The notes under the pieces were generated by a model. That model was not told the DNA's origin, did no database searches, and worked only from the letters and a program-made list of their open reading frames with translations. Position numbers and translations under genes: made by a program. Below, in pieces: positions 7,776 through 15,174 of a stretch of 25,323 bases of DNA. The DNA is from Candidatus Rifleibacteriota bacterium (lineage in GTDB: Bacteria; UBP17; UBA6191; JACPRK01), in NCBI GenBank assembly GCA_016213865.1, contig JACQZL010000299.1:1-25323 (forward strand), written 5' to 3'. Position 1 is the first letter of the stretch. Every line of letters begins with the position of its first letter.

Positions 7776-8510
7776 TCAGTCGAAGGTGATGCCCTCGCGT
7801 TTGAGCGAGAAGAACACGTCGTCAAGGAGCCCCCTGAGCACGTCGGCCAACTCCGCATCGTTGGCCCCTTCCAGGTGCCCCAGGCTCGCATGCACGGACT
7901 CCAACTGGGACCGCAAGCGGTTCCTCAGCCCGCCCAGCCGCTTGCCGACTTCGTGCTCCGACCACTCCCTCCCAACCCGCAACTTCTCGCTGGAGGTCGC
8001 AAGTTCCTTCTCGAGCGCGGTCTGGTGCTGGGCAATCAGTTCAGCCAGTCGTTGGCGATGCGCCTCTTCGGCGCGTGCGAGTTGCTCGCGTAGCCGCTCA
8101 ACCTGTTCTCCGAGTTCTCGCGCCTTCTCGCGAAGCACCGCTTCGCGAGACCTGGACTCTCCGAGTTCTCTCTGCAGTTCAAGAAGCTGACGGCCGACTT
8201 CGACTCGGCCTGCCACCTGCTCGACTCGCTCTCCGATTGAGGCCAGGCTCCGTTGCAGGGCATCGAACTGGGCCACAAAGGCGATGTGCAGCGCCGCTTC
8301 GGTCTGGAGCGGCCGTTCGGCCACGGTGGCACCACCTTCCGGCGCGGTCGGCGTTGAAGGTTCAGAGGTGGTCCCCGACGCGGGCAGCCGGGCTGTTCCC
8401 GAGACGGAAGCTGGCCCACCAGAAGGCGCGGTCTCACCACCCTTCCCGGCGCCCTTGCGCCTCTGCCGGGCGGCCGCATTGCTCTCGGCTCTCCTGGCGA
8501 GATTCCTCAG
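7776..8510 (-). CDS. Coiled-coil protein, possible GrpE-like partner of the Hsp70
   Basis: The chosen start is CTG at 8508-8510, five bases after AGGAGG; the first standard start in frame, GTG at 8324, has no ribosome binding site and would discard ~60 codons. The product (244 residues) has a basic start (RNLARRAESNAAARQRRKG), a Gly/Ser/Thr/Pro-rich disordered stretch to residue ~62, then a long heptad-rich coiled coil (~75-200; e.g. RSREAVLREKARELGEQVER) and a short acidic C-terminal domain. Disordered tail plus long helix recalls the GrpE nucleotide-exchange factor, and the gene directly precedes the Hsp70 gene, but I see no diagnostic GrpE signature. It may equally be a scaffold. The N-terminal extension depends on the non-canonical start. 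Confidence 0.6.
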   Translation of the reverse strand: MRNLARRAESNAAARQRRKGAGKGGETAPSGGPASVSGTARLPASGTTSEPSTPTAPEGGATVAERPLQTEAALHIAFVAQFDALQRSLASIGERVEQVAGRVEVGRQLLELQRELGESRSREAVLREKARELGEQVERLREQLARAEEAHRQRLAELIAQHQTALEKELATSSEKLRVGREWSEHEVGKRLGGLRNRLRSQLESVHASLGHLEGANDAELADVLRGLLDDVFFSLKREGITFD

Positions 8511-8519
8511 ATGCTCCTC

Positions 8520-9465
8520 CTACTGAGTTCGGAGCTCGTCCGGCCACCGGGCCACGATCTCGCGGATGGTCCCGTTCTTGGTCTGGTCCAGGCACAGCGG
8601 CTTCACTCCGGACCCCGTGAGCAGGTCCACATACCACTCGATCACGTCCTCCGGTCCGCGCTGCGAAGACCCCGGCTGCCACCCGCGGATGGTCGGCCAA
8701 CCCGTCGCGTACCGTTGCCCCCGTCGTGCGAAAGACCCCACCAGGCGGGATCGGCAACGGGGGCGTGGGTCCGTACTCGTGTGCTCCTGCGCAAAGCACC
8801 ACCTCCAGCGGCTGACGGGGAGAGCCGAACACCCTCAAGGATGAGGAGGAAGCAAACGACTCCGCCAGCAGCACGAGCTTGCCAGCGTCCCGCACTCCTT
8901 CGGCGGCGAGGTCGAACCGCCGGATCCTCTTCGCGATCGGGATCTCCGTATCGGGAGTCTCGAGCACCCCTTCCAACAGAAGGCCGTCGCCTCCCAGACG
9001 CCACGTGGTGCGGACCATCGCACTCTCCGTCCGCTCCACTGCCGAGGGGGACACTGGTGGATGCCACTCGAGCGTCACGGCCGGCGGCGCGACGAGCGTG
9101 ACGACAGCATCCTCCGTGGCCGAAAGGAGGCCCTCCGGCCACTCGATCCGACACTCGGGGATGAGAACGTGGCGCAGACTGCTCTCGGCCGGCTGGAACT
9201 GCCGACCGACCGACTGCAACCAGACCTCGCCCGAGCCCGCTGGCAGCGATACGATTGCTCGCTGGCCATCCACAGGCCGTACCTCCAGTTGTCGTATCGT
9301 GCCGCCCTGCCGCAGGAAGACCCTGTGACGTGCCCCGGCATCGCCGGTCCAGTTCTCTATCAGGATGTCGGGAAGCGTGCCGGTCCAGACGGTCGCAGCG
9401 CGGGCCCCCTTCGACAAGCTCAGGACATGCTTGTGGCCCGCTCGGGTCGAGTCGCCGCTCCACAA
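8520..9465 (-). pseudogene. Damaged beta-rich ORF, first gene of the island operon
   Basis: I do not recognise the family. One frame runs from about 9400 to about 8690 and encodes a strand-rich protein (HRVFLRQGGTIRQLEV, CRIEWPEGLLSATEDAVVTL). Its continuation after ~8690 is Arg/Pro-rich and non-protein-like, while the frame ending at TAG 8520-8522 gives a plausible C-terminus (EDVIEWYVDLLTGSGVKPL, TIREIVARWPDELRTQ), so a frameshift lies near 8650-8700. At the 5' end the frame runs into a palindromic repeat (9408-9467) that encodes HVLSLSKGA, and the 205-bp MITE lies just beyond, so the original N-terminus is probably lost. The TAG lies only 9 bp before the coiled-coil gene start, in the same operon. 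Confidence 0.6.
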
Positions 9466-9467
9466 GC
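9408..9467. repeat. Palindromic repeat cluster
   Basis: The segment carries CCTTCGACAAGCTCAGGACA, a short dispersed repeat I have seen in many environmental genomes, followed by GCTTGTGG (9429-9436) and its reverse complement CCACAAGC (9460-9467). It forms the 5' edge of the damaged ORF and adjoins the MITE target hairpin. It looks like non-coding repeat DNA that replaced the ORF's natural 5' end. Confidence 0.5.
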
Positions 9468-9480
9468 GGGGGACAAGCCC

Positions 9481-9685
9481 AATGGCATTAAATCCCTCAC
9501 CGGGAGAGGCATGACAGAAGCCGGTAGGGTAGAAGCGGCATCTTGCCGCTTCCTCGGAGCTGGACGCGAGCCCGGCCGCCCAATAAGCGGCTGGAAGCCG
9601 CTTCTACCTTCTGGCGTGGCCATGGTTGCGGCCTCGCCGGCAAACCCATGGCAGGAGATGGCAACCATCACGATTTAATGCCATT
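9481..9685. mobile_element. MITE-like element, copy 1 (205 bp, complete)
   Basis: The ends are perfect 13-bp inverted repeats, AATGGCATTAAAT (9481-9493) and ATTTAATGCCATT (9673-9685). Flanks GGGACAAGCCC at 9470-9480 and 9686-9696 form an 11-bp direct repeat, the expected target-site duplication. Internally, AAGCGGCA/TGCCGCTT and AAGCGGCT/AGCCGCTT make two hairpins nested in an outer GGTAGAAGCGGC/GCCGCTTCTACC palindrome. No transposase is encoded, so it would be moved in trans. A sister copy lies at 25024. The restored target GCGGGGGACAAGCCCCCGC is itself a 7-bp-stem hairpin. Confidence 0.85.
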
Positions 9686-9887
9686 GGGACAAGCCCCCGC
9701 GCTACGCCACTCATGAGGCCAGTTGCGGCTGTTGACCCATGAGCCGCGAGCGCACCCACCGCCTGGGGACGCCGGCTGCTGTCGACGAGCACGGTCGCGC
9801 AGGCCCTCGCCGGCGACGACGAGTCGCCCGCGGCCGAGAAGCCGCCGGCTGCCCGGGCAGGCGTGTAGCCCAGGCGCAAGATCCCGC

Positions 9888-9917
9888 TTGCTTTCACCCC
9901 GGTCGATCGACCACAAT
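9888..9917 (+). promoter_or_regulatory. Possible promoter with operator-like palindrome
   Basis: TTGCTT (9888-9893) and CACAAT (9912-9917) are 18 bp apart and lie just upstream of the GTG at 9940. The perfect 12-bp palindrome GGTCGATCGACC (9901-9912) sits in the spacer and could be a repressor site. Both boxes match consensus only partly, so this is tentative. Confidence 0.25.
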
Positions 9918-9939
9918 CGCCGCCCGATGGAGGCAGACT

Positions 9940-10527
9940 GTGGCGAAGCTCGAGATGACACCGAACCTGGCCCTGATGACCGACGAGGAGCTCGTGAAGA
10001 CCTCGCGGCTGACCCGGGCGAGGTGGCTCGTCCTGTATGCCGGCGTCTTGGGCTCGGTCGTCGGGTTCCTGGCGCTGGTCGGTTTCGCCGGCTGGGCAAG
10101 CTGGACCCGGCTCCTCGATTTCCAGCACGGATTCTGGGTCGCGCTTGGTGGCATCGCGTTGAGCGGTGCGGTCATGGTGGGCACGACGGTTTTTGGCCTG
10201 TTCGCCGCGGTCACAGCCATGTCCGCGACCGTGACCCACGGCTGCTCCTTTCAGAAGCCATATGAGAAGGAGCTGACCCGCCGATGGGGACAGGCCGACC
10301 TCGACAGCTACGTGAAGGAGGCCGAGGCCCAGATGGCGGACGGCGGGCCGAACTGGATTGTGCTCTCCCAGACCCACGTTCCGGGCGAGTCGGAACGGGT
10401 CTGGGTCCGAGTGGAGCTGTCCGCCGGGCACTCGCTCGTTAGAAGCTGCCTGGGCCCCCGGGTCCAGGACGTGGTGATGGGACACACCTCGGAGCTTGCC
10501 CGCTCGCACGTCCGAAGCCTCGAATAG
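9940..10527 (+). CDS. Two-helix membrane protein of unknown function
   Basis: GTG at 9940 is preceded by GGAGG (9929-9933) at six bases; an upstream ATG in frame (9739) would add Arg-rich sequence typical of an unconstrained frame, and ATG 9955 has no good site. The 195-residue protein starts with a soluble N-terminus (LALMTDEELVKTSRLTRARW), then two hydrophobic helices at about residues 35-60 and 70-98 with a short loop, and a ~95-residue cytoplasmic tail (GQADLDSYVKEAEAQMADGG...). I do not recognise the family. It is followed after 24 bp by another plus-strand gene, and the two probably form an operon. Confidence 0.7.
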   Translation: MAKLEMTPNLALMTDEELVKTSRLTRARWLVLYAGVLGSVVGFLALVGFAGWASWTRLLDFQHGFWVALGGIALSGAVMVGTTVFGLFAAVTAMSATVTHGCSFQKPYEKELTRRWGQADLDSYVKEAEAQMADGGPNWIVLSQTHVPGESERVWVRVELSAGHSLVRSCLGPRVQDVVMGHTSELARSHVRSLE

Positions 10528-10551
10528 GACGAAGAAGCCCTTCTCCGGACC

Positions 10552-11112
10552 ATGTTCGAGACCGTTGCGGGCACGGGGAAAGTCGAGCTGCCTTCCGAGC
10601 CCGACGGGCCAATCCAGAGCGATACGATCATCCTGGGCCGGCGGAGACACTCGTATCTGCACCTGCACCAGGTCCTGGCCGTAGGGTCCCCGGCCCCATT
10701 GCCCGATCCTCGAGCCCTCCTCGTCTGGACGGTCTTGCACCTGGACGCGGACTGGCTGACGGACGAGTCCGGCAGCGAACAGCGCGAGACAAGCCGCCCC
10801 GGGACCCGCTCATCCGGATGGCCATCCTCGAACTCGGTCCAGGCCGAGCCGACGGCGAAGACCGCCCCGCGGCCAGAGAAACCGCGCCGGCGCCCGACTC
10901 GCAAGCGCTCGGGGCCGGTCAGGCTCCTCTCGGACGTTCGCGCCGAGTTCGACGAGCGCGCGAGCCGACACGAGCCGTTCGTCCAGTACGTGTACAACGA
11001 GGACGGGGAGGACCGCGACCCGCCAGAGCAGAGCGCAGCCGCGGTTCCGTGGCGCAAGAAGCCGCGCCGTGCCCGGCGGCGGCATCGCACGGTGGACCTG
11101 CGGAACGACTGA
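10552..11112 (+). CDS. Hypothetical protein with basic, disordered C-terminus
   Basis: The 186-residue frame starts 24 bp after the membrane protein and keeps the G/C-ending codon bias of neighbouring genes throughout, which supports it over competing frames. Residues 1-75 look folded (KVELPSEPDGPIQSDTIILG, ALLVWTVLHLDADWL). The rest is Pro/Arg/Lys-rich (KTAPRPEKPRRRPTRKRSG) and ends in a basic tail. I see no ribosome binding site of note and no known domain. Its stop lies 6 bp from the convergent coaE stop, and a small CTGAC/GTCAG palindrome spans both. Confidence 0.55.
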   Translation: MFETVAGTGKVELPSEPDGPIQSDTIILGRRRHSYLHLHQVLAVGSPAPLPDPRALLVWTVLHLDADWLTDESGSEQRETSRPGTRSSGWPSSNSVQAEPTAKTAPRPEKPRRRPTRKRSGPVRLLSDVRAEFDERASRHEPFVQYVYNEDGEDRDPPEQSAAAVPWRKKPRRARRRHRTVDLRND

Positions 11113-11118
11113 CTGCCG

Positions 11119-11775
11119 TCAGGGTTTCCAGCCGTTCAAGTCCGGATCCCGCTTCTTGCGGCCCGGCTTGAGCGATTCGAGCACGAGCTGGTCCAGCACC
11201 GTCCGTAGCTGCTCGGCCGTTTGTTCGACCGACCCCGAGTTGTCGATGACGATGTCGGCGAGCTTGCGCTTTTCCTCGATCGGCATCTGCGCCCCCAGCC
11301 GGCGCCTCGCCTCGTCCCCCGACAGGCGCTCGCGGGCCATCAGCCGCTCGAGCTGCACCTGCGCAGGCGCATAGACCAGGACCGTCTTGTCGACCATGCC
11401 CTGGAAGCGGACCTCGAAGAGGAGCGGCACCACCATGAAGACGAGCGGCAACGAGAGGTTCTCGGAGAGCAGCCGGTCCATGCGCGCCAGCATCTCGTCG
11501 ACGATGACCGGGTGCGTGATCTGGTTTAGCCGCTGACGGTCCTTCGGCTCGGAAAAGACCCGGGCCGCGAGCTTGCGGCGGTCCAGATGACCGTTACCGT
11601 CGAAGATCTCGGGGCCGAAGGCGCTTCTCATCGCGACGAGCAGCTCGGTGCTGGAACCCAGCAACTCGTGATAGATCTGGTCGGCATCGACGATGCCCGC
11701 CCCACGCTCGCGCAGGAGGGTGGTGACCAGGCTCTTGCCGGTGGCGATGCCTCCGGTGAGGCCGACGGTGAGCAC
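11119..11775 (-). CDS. coaE: Dephospho-CoA kinase
   Basis: The 218-residue protein phosphorylates dephospho-CoA with ATP, the last step of coenzyme A synthesis. It starts at GTG with the P-loop GLTGGIATGKS (residues 5-15), followed by DADQIYHELL, THPVIVDEM, the LID-region stretch RERLSGDEARRRLGAQMP and the C-terminal ADIVIDNSGS typical of CoaE. Length is close to the family norm (~200), with a Lys/Arg-rich tail. It lies 6 bp downstream of the HAMP gene, and its start has no separate strong ribosome binding site, so it is probably translationally coupled. It is the last gene of the glycogen/GalT operon. Confidence 0.95.
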   Translation of the reverse strand: MLTVGLTGGIATGKSLVTTLLRERGAGIVDADQIYHELLGSSTELLVAMRSAFGPEIFDGNGHLDRRKLAARVFSEPKDRQRLNQITHPVIVDEMLARMDRLLSENLSLPLVFMVVPLLFEVRFQGMVDKTVLVYAPAQVQLERLMARERLSGDEARRRLGAQMPIEEKRKLADIVIDNSGSVEQTAEQLRTVLDQLVLESLKPGRKKRDPDLNGWKP

Positions 11776-11781
11776 TCCGGA

Positions 11782-12435
11782 TCAGTCCTCGACTTTGGCC
11801 GAGTCCCCGTGACGGATCTCGTCGATCGACTGCTCGATGCGGGTGGAGGCACTGGCCGCGCTCTCGCCCGTCTTGAAGCCGGCCAGGAGGTCTTCCAGCT
11901 CTCCGGCGATCCCCTTGAGGTTGGCGATCGTCTTGGTCGAGTGGCCCTCGTCCTCGGCGGTCAGCTTGTCGGCCGTCTCCTTCATCTGGCAGGTCAGCTC
12001 GTTGGCCTTGCGGATGACGCTGCGGAAGTTCTCGACCATCTGATTGAGCGAATCGGCCACGTTGTGCATCGAATCGCCCTTGCGCAACTGGATCCGGAAC
12101 GAGAGGTCGCCCTGGGCGATCTCCTTGATGCTCTTTTCCAGTTTGTAGGACGGGCCGGCGAACTGGTGCGAGTAGAAGACCCCGATGATGATGACGATGA
12201 TGACGTTCACGATGATGATCAGCAGGAGGCGCGGCCAGAGCACGCGAAGCGCCTCCCCCATCACCATCATCACCGTCGTCTCGCCCATCGTGGAGACGTG
12301 GTCCAGGGCGTACTGCCCGATCACGTAGAGGTTGCAGAAGCTGATCACGGCCACGAGGAAGATGAGCATCAGCAGGGTCAAGGTGAACTTGCCTTGCATC
12401 TCCTTCTGGACGAGGTAGATCCTTCGCTGGGACAT
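11782..12435 (-). CDS. HAMP-domain membrane protein without output domain
   Basis: AAAGGAG lies six bases before the ATG. The 217-residue protein has transmembrane helices at about residues 17-41 (TLTLLMLIFLVAVISFCNLYVIG) and 68-90 (LLLIIIVNVIIVIIIGVFY), separated by only ~26 residues, so there is almost no external sensor domain. A HAMP-like segment follows (FAGPSYKLEKSIKEIAQGDL... to ~140), then a helical tail (ETADKLTAEDEGHSTKTI...) resembling the start of a chemoreceptor coiled coil, but without the methyl-accepting signalling hairpin or a kinase domain. It may modulate another receptor by heterodimerisation, or be a membrane scaffold. It sits between the galT-like gene (24 bp) and coaE (6 bp). 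Confidence 0.8.
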   Translation of the reverse strand: MSQRRIYLVQKEMQGKFTLTLLMLIFLVAVISFCNLYVIGQYALDHVSTMGETTVMMVMGEALRVLWPRLLLIIIVNVIIVIIIGVFYSHQFAGPSYKLEKSIKEIAQGDLSFRIQLRKGDSMHNVADSLNQMVENFRSVIRKANELTCQMKETADKLTAEDEGHSTKTIANLKGIAGELEDLLAGFKTGESAASASTRIEQSIDEIRHGDSAKVED

Positions 12436-12459
12436 GGGAGGCTCCTTTGGCGGGAGGCG

Positions 12460-13641
12460 TCAGTGGCCGGACGGCGGGTCTTGCGTTCCCCCGGGAACGT
12501 CGGAGTCCGCGGCCGGCGCGGGGGCGCCCTCTCGGGCCAGGTGGTTTCGCCGCGGGTGCTGGTGAACCAGATCGGGACGGGTCCGAGAGAGGGGGAAAGC
12601 CGGACGCTGCGACTTCTGGGCATCGATCCAATCGCGCAGATAGCGCGCCGAGTCCTCCGGGAGGACCGGGTTGATGAAGAAACCGCTGCCCCACTCGAAG
12701 CCGGCGATACGCGTCATCTTGGGCACCAGTTCGAGGTGCCAGTGGTAGTGCCGGGCCACGTCGGCAAGCTCCTGCGTGCGTGCCTGGGGAGTTGGCGAGG
12801 TATGGAACATCAAGTTCAGGGCAGGCCGCGGCAAGCAGCCCTCGATCGAGCTGATAACGCCCTTCATGATATCAGCCAGGAGGGTGATCTCGTTGGGCCG
12901 GATCGTCTCGAACCGTGACAGGTGGACGCGTGGGGCAATCGTGACCTCGAAGGGAAACCGTGCCGCCCAGGCGCAGAAAGCCACGAAGCTGTCGTTCTCC
13001 AGCACGAGCCTGGAGGCGTCCTCCCGCTCCTGGACGATGATGTCACAGTATACGCAACGGTCCTTGAAGCGGTAGTAGCCCTGGCTGCCCTGGATCTCCT
13101 CGAAGATCCGCTTGGGCACGATCGGGAGCGCCACGATGTGCGAGTGCGAGTGCGAGATCTGGGCACCGGACTCCGCCCCCCAGCTCCTCGTGATGAGGAT
13201 CTGCTTGATCTTCGGGCTGACCGAGAGCTCGGCGGAGCGATTCTGCAGGACGCTCAGGAGCTCCCGGATGTGGAAGTCGTCGTACTCACGGAACGTCTCG
13301 CCGTGCAGCGGGGTCTCCACGACCAGCTCGTGGTGGCCGTAGCCGCTCATCAGATCGTACATCCCCTCCCCGAAACGATGGAACGTCTCGCGACGAGAGA
13401 GGATGGGGTACTTGTCTTGCAGGACCCGGATGCTCCAGGGGTGGGCTCCGTAGGGCCCCGTCGGCGGGCAGCGGAGCACCTCGAGTCCGGACGTCATCGC
13501 CTCGTTCTCGGGGCAGAACGGACAGCTCTCCTTGGGCGTCTCCTCGCTGTGGAAGCACGCGAAGTCCTGCGGGCGCCTGGAGCGCTCCGGAGAGAAGATG
13601 ACCCAGGCCCCGGTCACGGGGTCCTTTCGCAACTCGGGCAT
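12460..13641 (-). CDS. GalT-superfamily nucleotidyltransferase-like protein, HSHSH type
   Basis: From MPELRKDPVTGAWVI the protein has 393 residues. CPFC (40-43) and CVYC are Cys pairs suited to metal binding, and the active-site motif is HSHSH (164-168) where GalT has HPHGQ. The GFEWGSGFFINPVLPE block near the C-terminus matches its paralogue two genes upstream. The family transfers nucleotides between sugar phosphates through a nucleotidyl-histidine; ADP-glucose phosphorylase is a related member. The Gln-to-His change at the fifth motif position recalls HIT hydrolases. ATG 13665, which overlaps the glgA stop as ATGA, is an alternative start; 13641 matches the paralogue's start. The last ~50 residues are Pro/Arg-rich and probably disordered. 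Confidence 0.85.
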   Translation of the reverse strand: MPELRKDPVTGAWVIFSPERSRRPQDFACFHSEETPKESCPFCPENEAMTSGLEVLRCPPTGPYGAHPWSIRVLQDKYPILSRRETFHRFGEGMYDLMSGYGHHELVVETPLHGETFREYDDFHIRELLSVLQNRSAELSVSPKIKQILITRSWGAESGAQISHSHSHIVALPIVPKRIFEEIQGSQGYYRFKDRCVYCDIIVQEREDASRLVLENDSFVAFCAWAARFPFEVTIAPRVHLSRFETIRPNEITLLADIMKGVISSIEGCLPRPALNLMFHTSPTPQARTQELADVARHYHWHLELVPKMTRIAGFEWGSGFFINPVLPEDSARYLRDWIDAQKSQRPAFPLSRTRPDLVHQHPRRNHLAREGAPAPAADSDVPGGTQDPPSGH

Positions 13642-13661
13642 GGCCCGCCCGCTCTCGTCCG

Positions 13662-15149
13662 TCATCCTCTGGAGAACCGTCCCCGGCGCCCCTCGGCCCG
13701 TTCGGCCGTGGCCCATTCGTACATCGTTTCATAGTGGAGGGCGCTTCGCTGCCAGGAGAAATCCTGCTTCATGCACCGCTGGACCAGCCGCTTCCAGCGG
13801 GGCCGATCGTGGTACGTGTCGACCGCCCTGCCCACGGCCCAGAGGATCGCGTTGGCGTCGTAGTGGTCGAACACGAAGCCGGTCCCGGCGGAACCCTCCG
13901 AGGTGTCGATGACCGAGTCGGCCAGGCCGCCCGTGCGCCTCACGATCGGCACCGTGCCGTACCGGAGGCTGATCATCTGATTGAGGCCACAAGGCTCGTA
14001 GAGCGACGGCATCAGGAACATGTCCGCGCCGGCCTCGATGCGATGGGCCAGGACATCGCTGAACCCGATGTAGCAGTTGACCCGGCCCGGATAGAGGTTG
14101 GACAGCCACCGCAGCATGTTCTCGAAGGCCGGGTCTCCGGTGCCCAGGAAGATCATCTGGACGCCGCGTTGGGCCAACTGGTGCACGGCCTGTTCGATGA
14201 GGTCGAACCCCTTCTGGGCCGCGAGCCGGCTGATGACTCCGAGCAGCGGCGTGGCGGGGTCGAAGGGCATTCCGAAGTCGGCGAGCAGCCGCTGCTTGAT
14301 CCTGGCCTTGGCCGAGAAGTCGCGCTCGGAGTAGTGGAACCCCCAGCAGTGCGGGTCGGTCGCGGGGTTCCAGACCTCGGTGTCGATGCCGTTGAGGATC
14401 CCCACCAGATCGGGCGCCCGTTCGCGCAGCACGCCGTCGAGCTGGCAGCCGTACTGGCCGGACTGGATCTCCTGCGCGTACCGCGGGCTGACGGTGGTGA
14501 TCTTGTCGGCGAACACGATGCTCGCCTTCAGGTAGCTGACGGCCCCGTGGAACTCCAGGTACCGGGAATCGAAGAGGTCTTGCGGCAAGGTGAGCTGCCC
14601 CAGCACCCACCGATCGAAGTTGCCCTGGTACGCGAGGTTGTGGATGGTGCAGACCGTGGCGACGCGGCTGAACTTGGGCTCGATCCACTCGAGCGTCCGC
14701 AGGAAGACCGGCACCAGCCCTGTCTGCCAATCGTTGACGTGAATGACGTCGGGAAACCAGCCTGTCCGCCAGCAGTACTCCACCACGGCTCTGGCGAAGA
14801 ACCCGAACCGGAGCGGGCTGTCGCCGTACTCGTGGCCTCCCTCGCCGTAGATGCCCGGCCGGTCGAAGAACCGGCCGTTCTGCACGAAGAGGAGCGGCAG
14901 GCCTCCGCCCAGGCTCTTCCAGCGGATGACGGCGTTCTCGCGTCCGCCGCCGATGGGGACCGGGAACTCGAGCAGATGGTCGACCCCGTCCCGCGGGACG
15001 CACCCGTAGAACGGCATGACGATGCGCACGTCGTGCCCGTGCCCGAGCGCATCCATGGCGCGGGGAAGGGCAGCCCCGACGTCAGCCAGTCCGCCGGTCT
15101 TCGCGTAGGGGGCGTACTCGGACGTTGCGAACAGGATCTTCAGGGACAT
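13662..15149 (-). CDS. glgA: Glycogen synthase (ADP-glucose type, GT5)
   Basis: This enzyme adds glucose from ADP-glucose to the growing alpha-1,4-glucan. The start MSLKILFATSEYAP gives 495 residues with the sugar-nucleotide motif KTGGL at 17-21; a GTG at 15185 would add 12 residues and overlap the upstream gene. Other GT5 marks are VHVNDWQTG-like HVNDWQTGLVP, HNLAYQG, ISRLAAQKGFDL and the C-terminal PSLYEPCGLNQMISLRYG...RRTGGLADSV with the E-x7-E pattern. Length matches the family (~480-500). It is 25 bp downstream of one GalT-like gene and 20 bp upstream of (or overlapping by 4 bp with) the other, in one operon. Confidence 0.96.
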   Translation of the reverse strand: MSLKILFATSEYAPYAKTGGLADVGAALPRAMDALGHGHDVRIVMPFYGCVPRDGVDHLLEFPVPIGGGRENAVIRWKSLGGGLPLLFVQNGRFFDRPGIYGEGGHEYGDSPLRFGFFARAVVEYCWRTGWFPDVIHVNDWQTGLVPVFLRTLEWIEPKFSRVATVCTIHNLAYQGNFDRWVLGQLTLPQDLFDSRYLEFHGAVSYLKASIVFADKITTVSPRYAQEIQSGQYGCQLDGVLRERAPDLVGILNGIDTEVWNPATDPHCWGFHYSERDFSAKARIKQRLLADFGMPFDPATPLLGVISRLAAQKGFDLIEQAVHQLAQRGVQMIFLGTGDPAFENMLRWLSNLYPGRVNCYIGFSDVLAHRIEAGADMFLMPSLYEPCGLNQMISLRYGTVPIVRRTGGLADSVIDTSEGSAGTGFVFDHYDANAILWAVGRAVDTYHDRPRWKRLVQRCMKQDFSWQRSALHYETMYEWATAERAEGRRGRFSRG

Positions 15150-15174
15150 GGGTGGAGTTGCCGCAGAGGTTCGG

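Noticed and set aside
9604..10740. 378-codon minus-strand frame through the MITE and the two plus-strand genes
   Set aside because: It starts opposite coding DNA, ends inside the mobile element and shows no recognisable domain; the plus-strand genes explain the open frame.
11109..11122. Bidirectional intrinsic terminator between the convergent genes at 11112 and 11119
   Set aside because: The CTGAC/GTCAG stem is only 5 bp and no T-run follows on either side.
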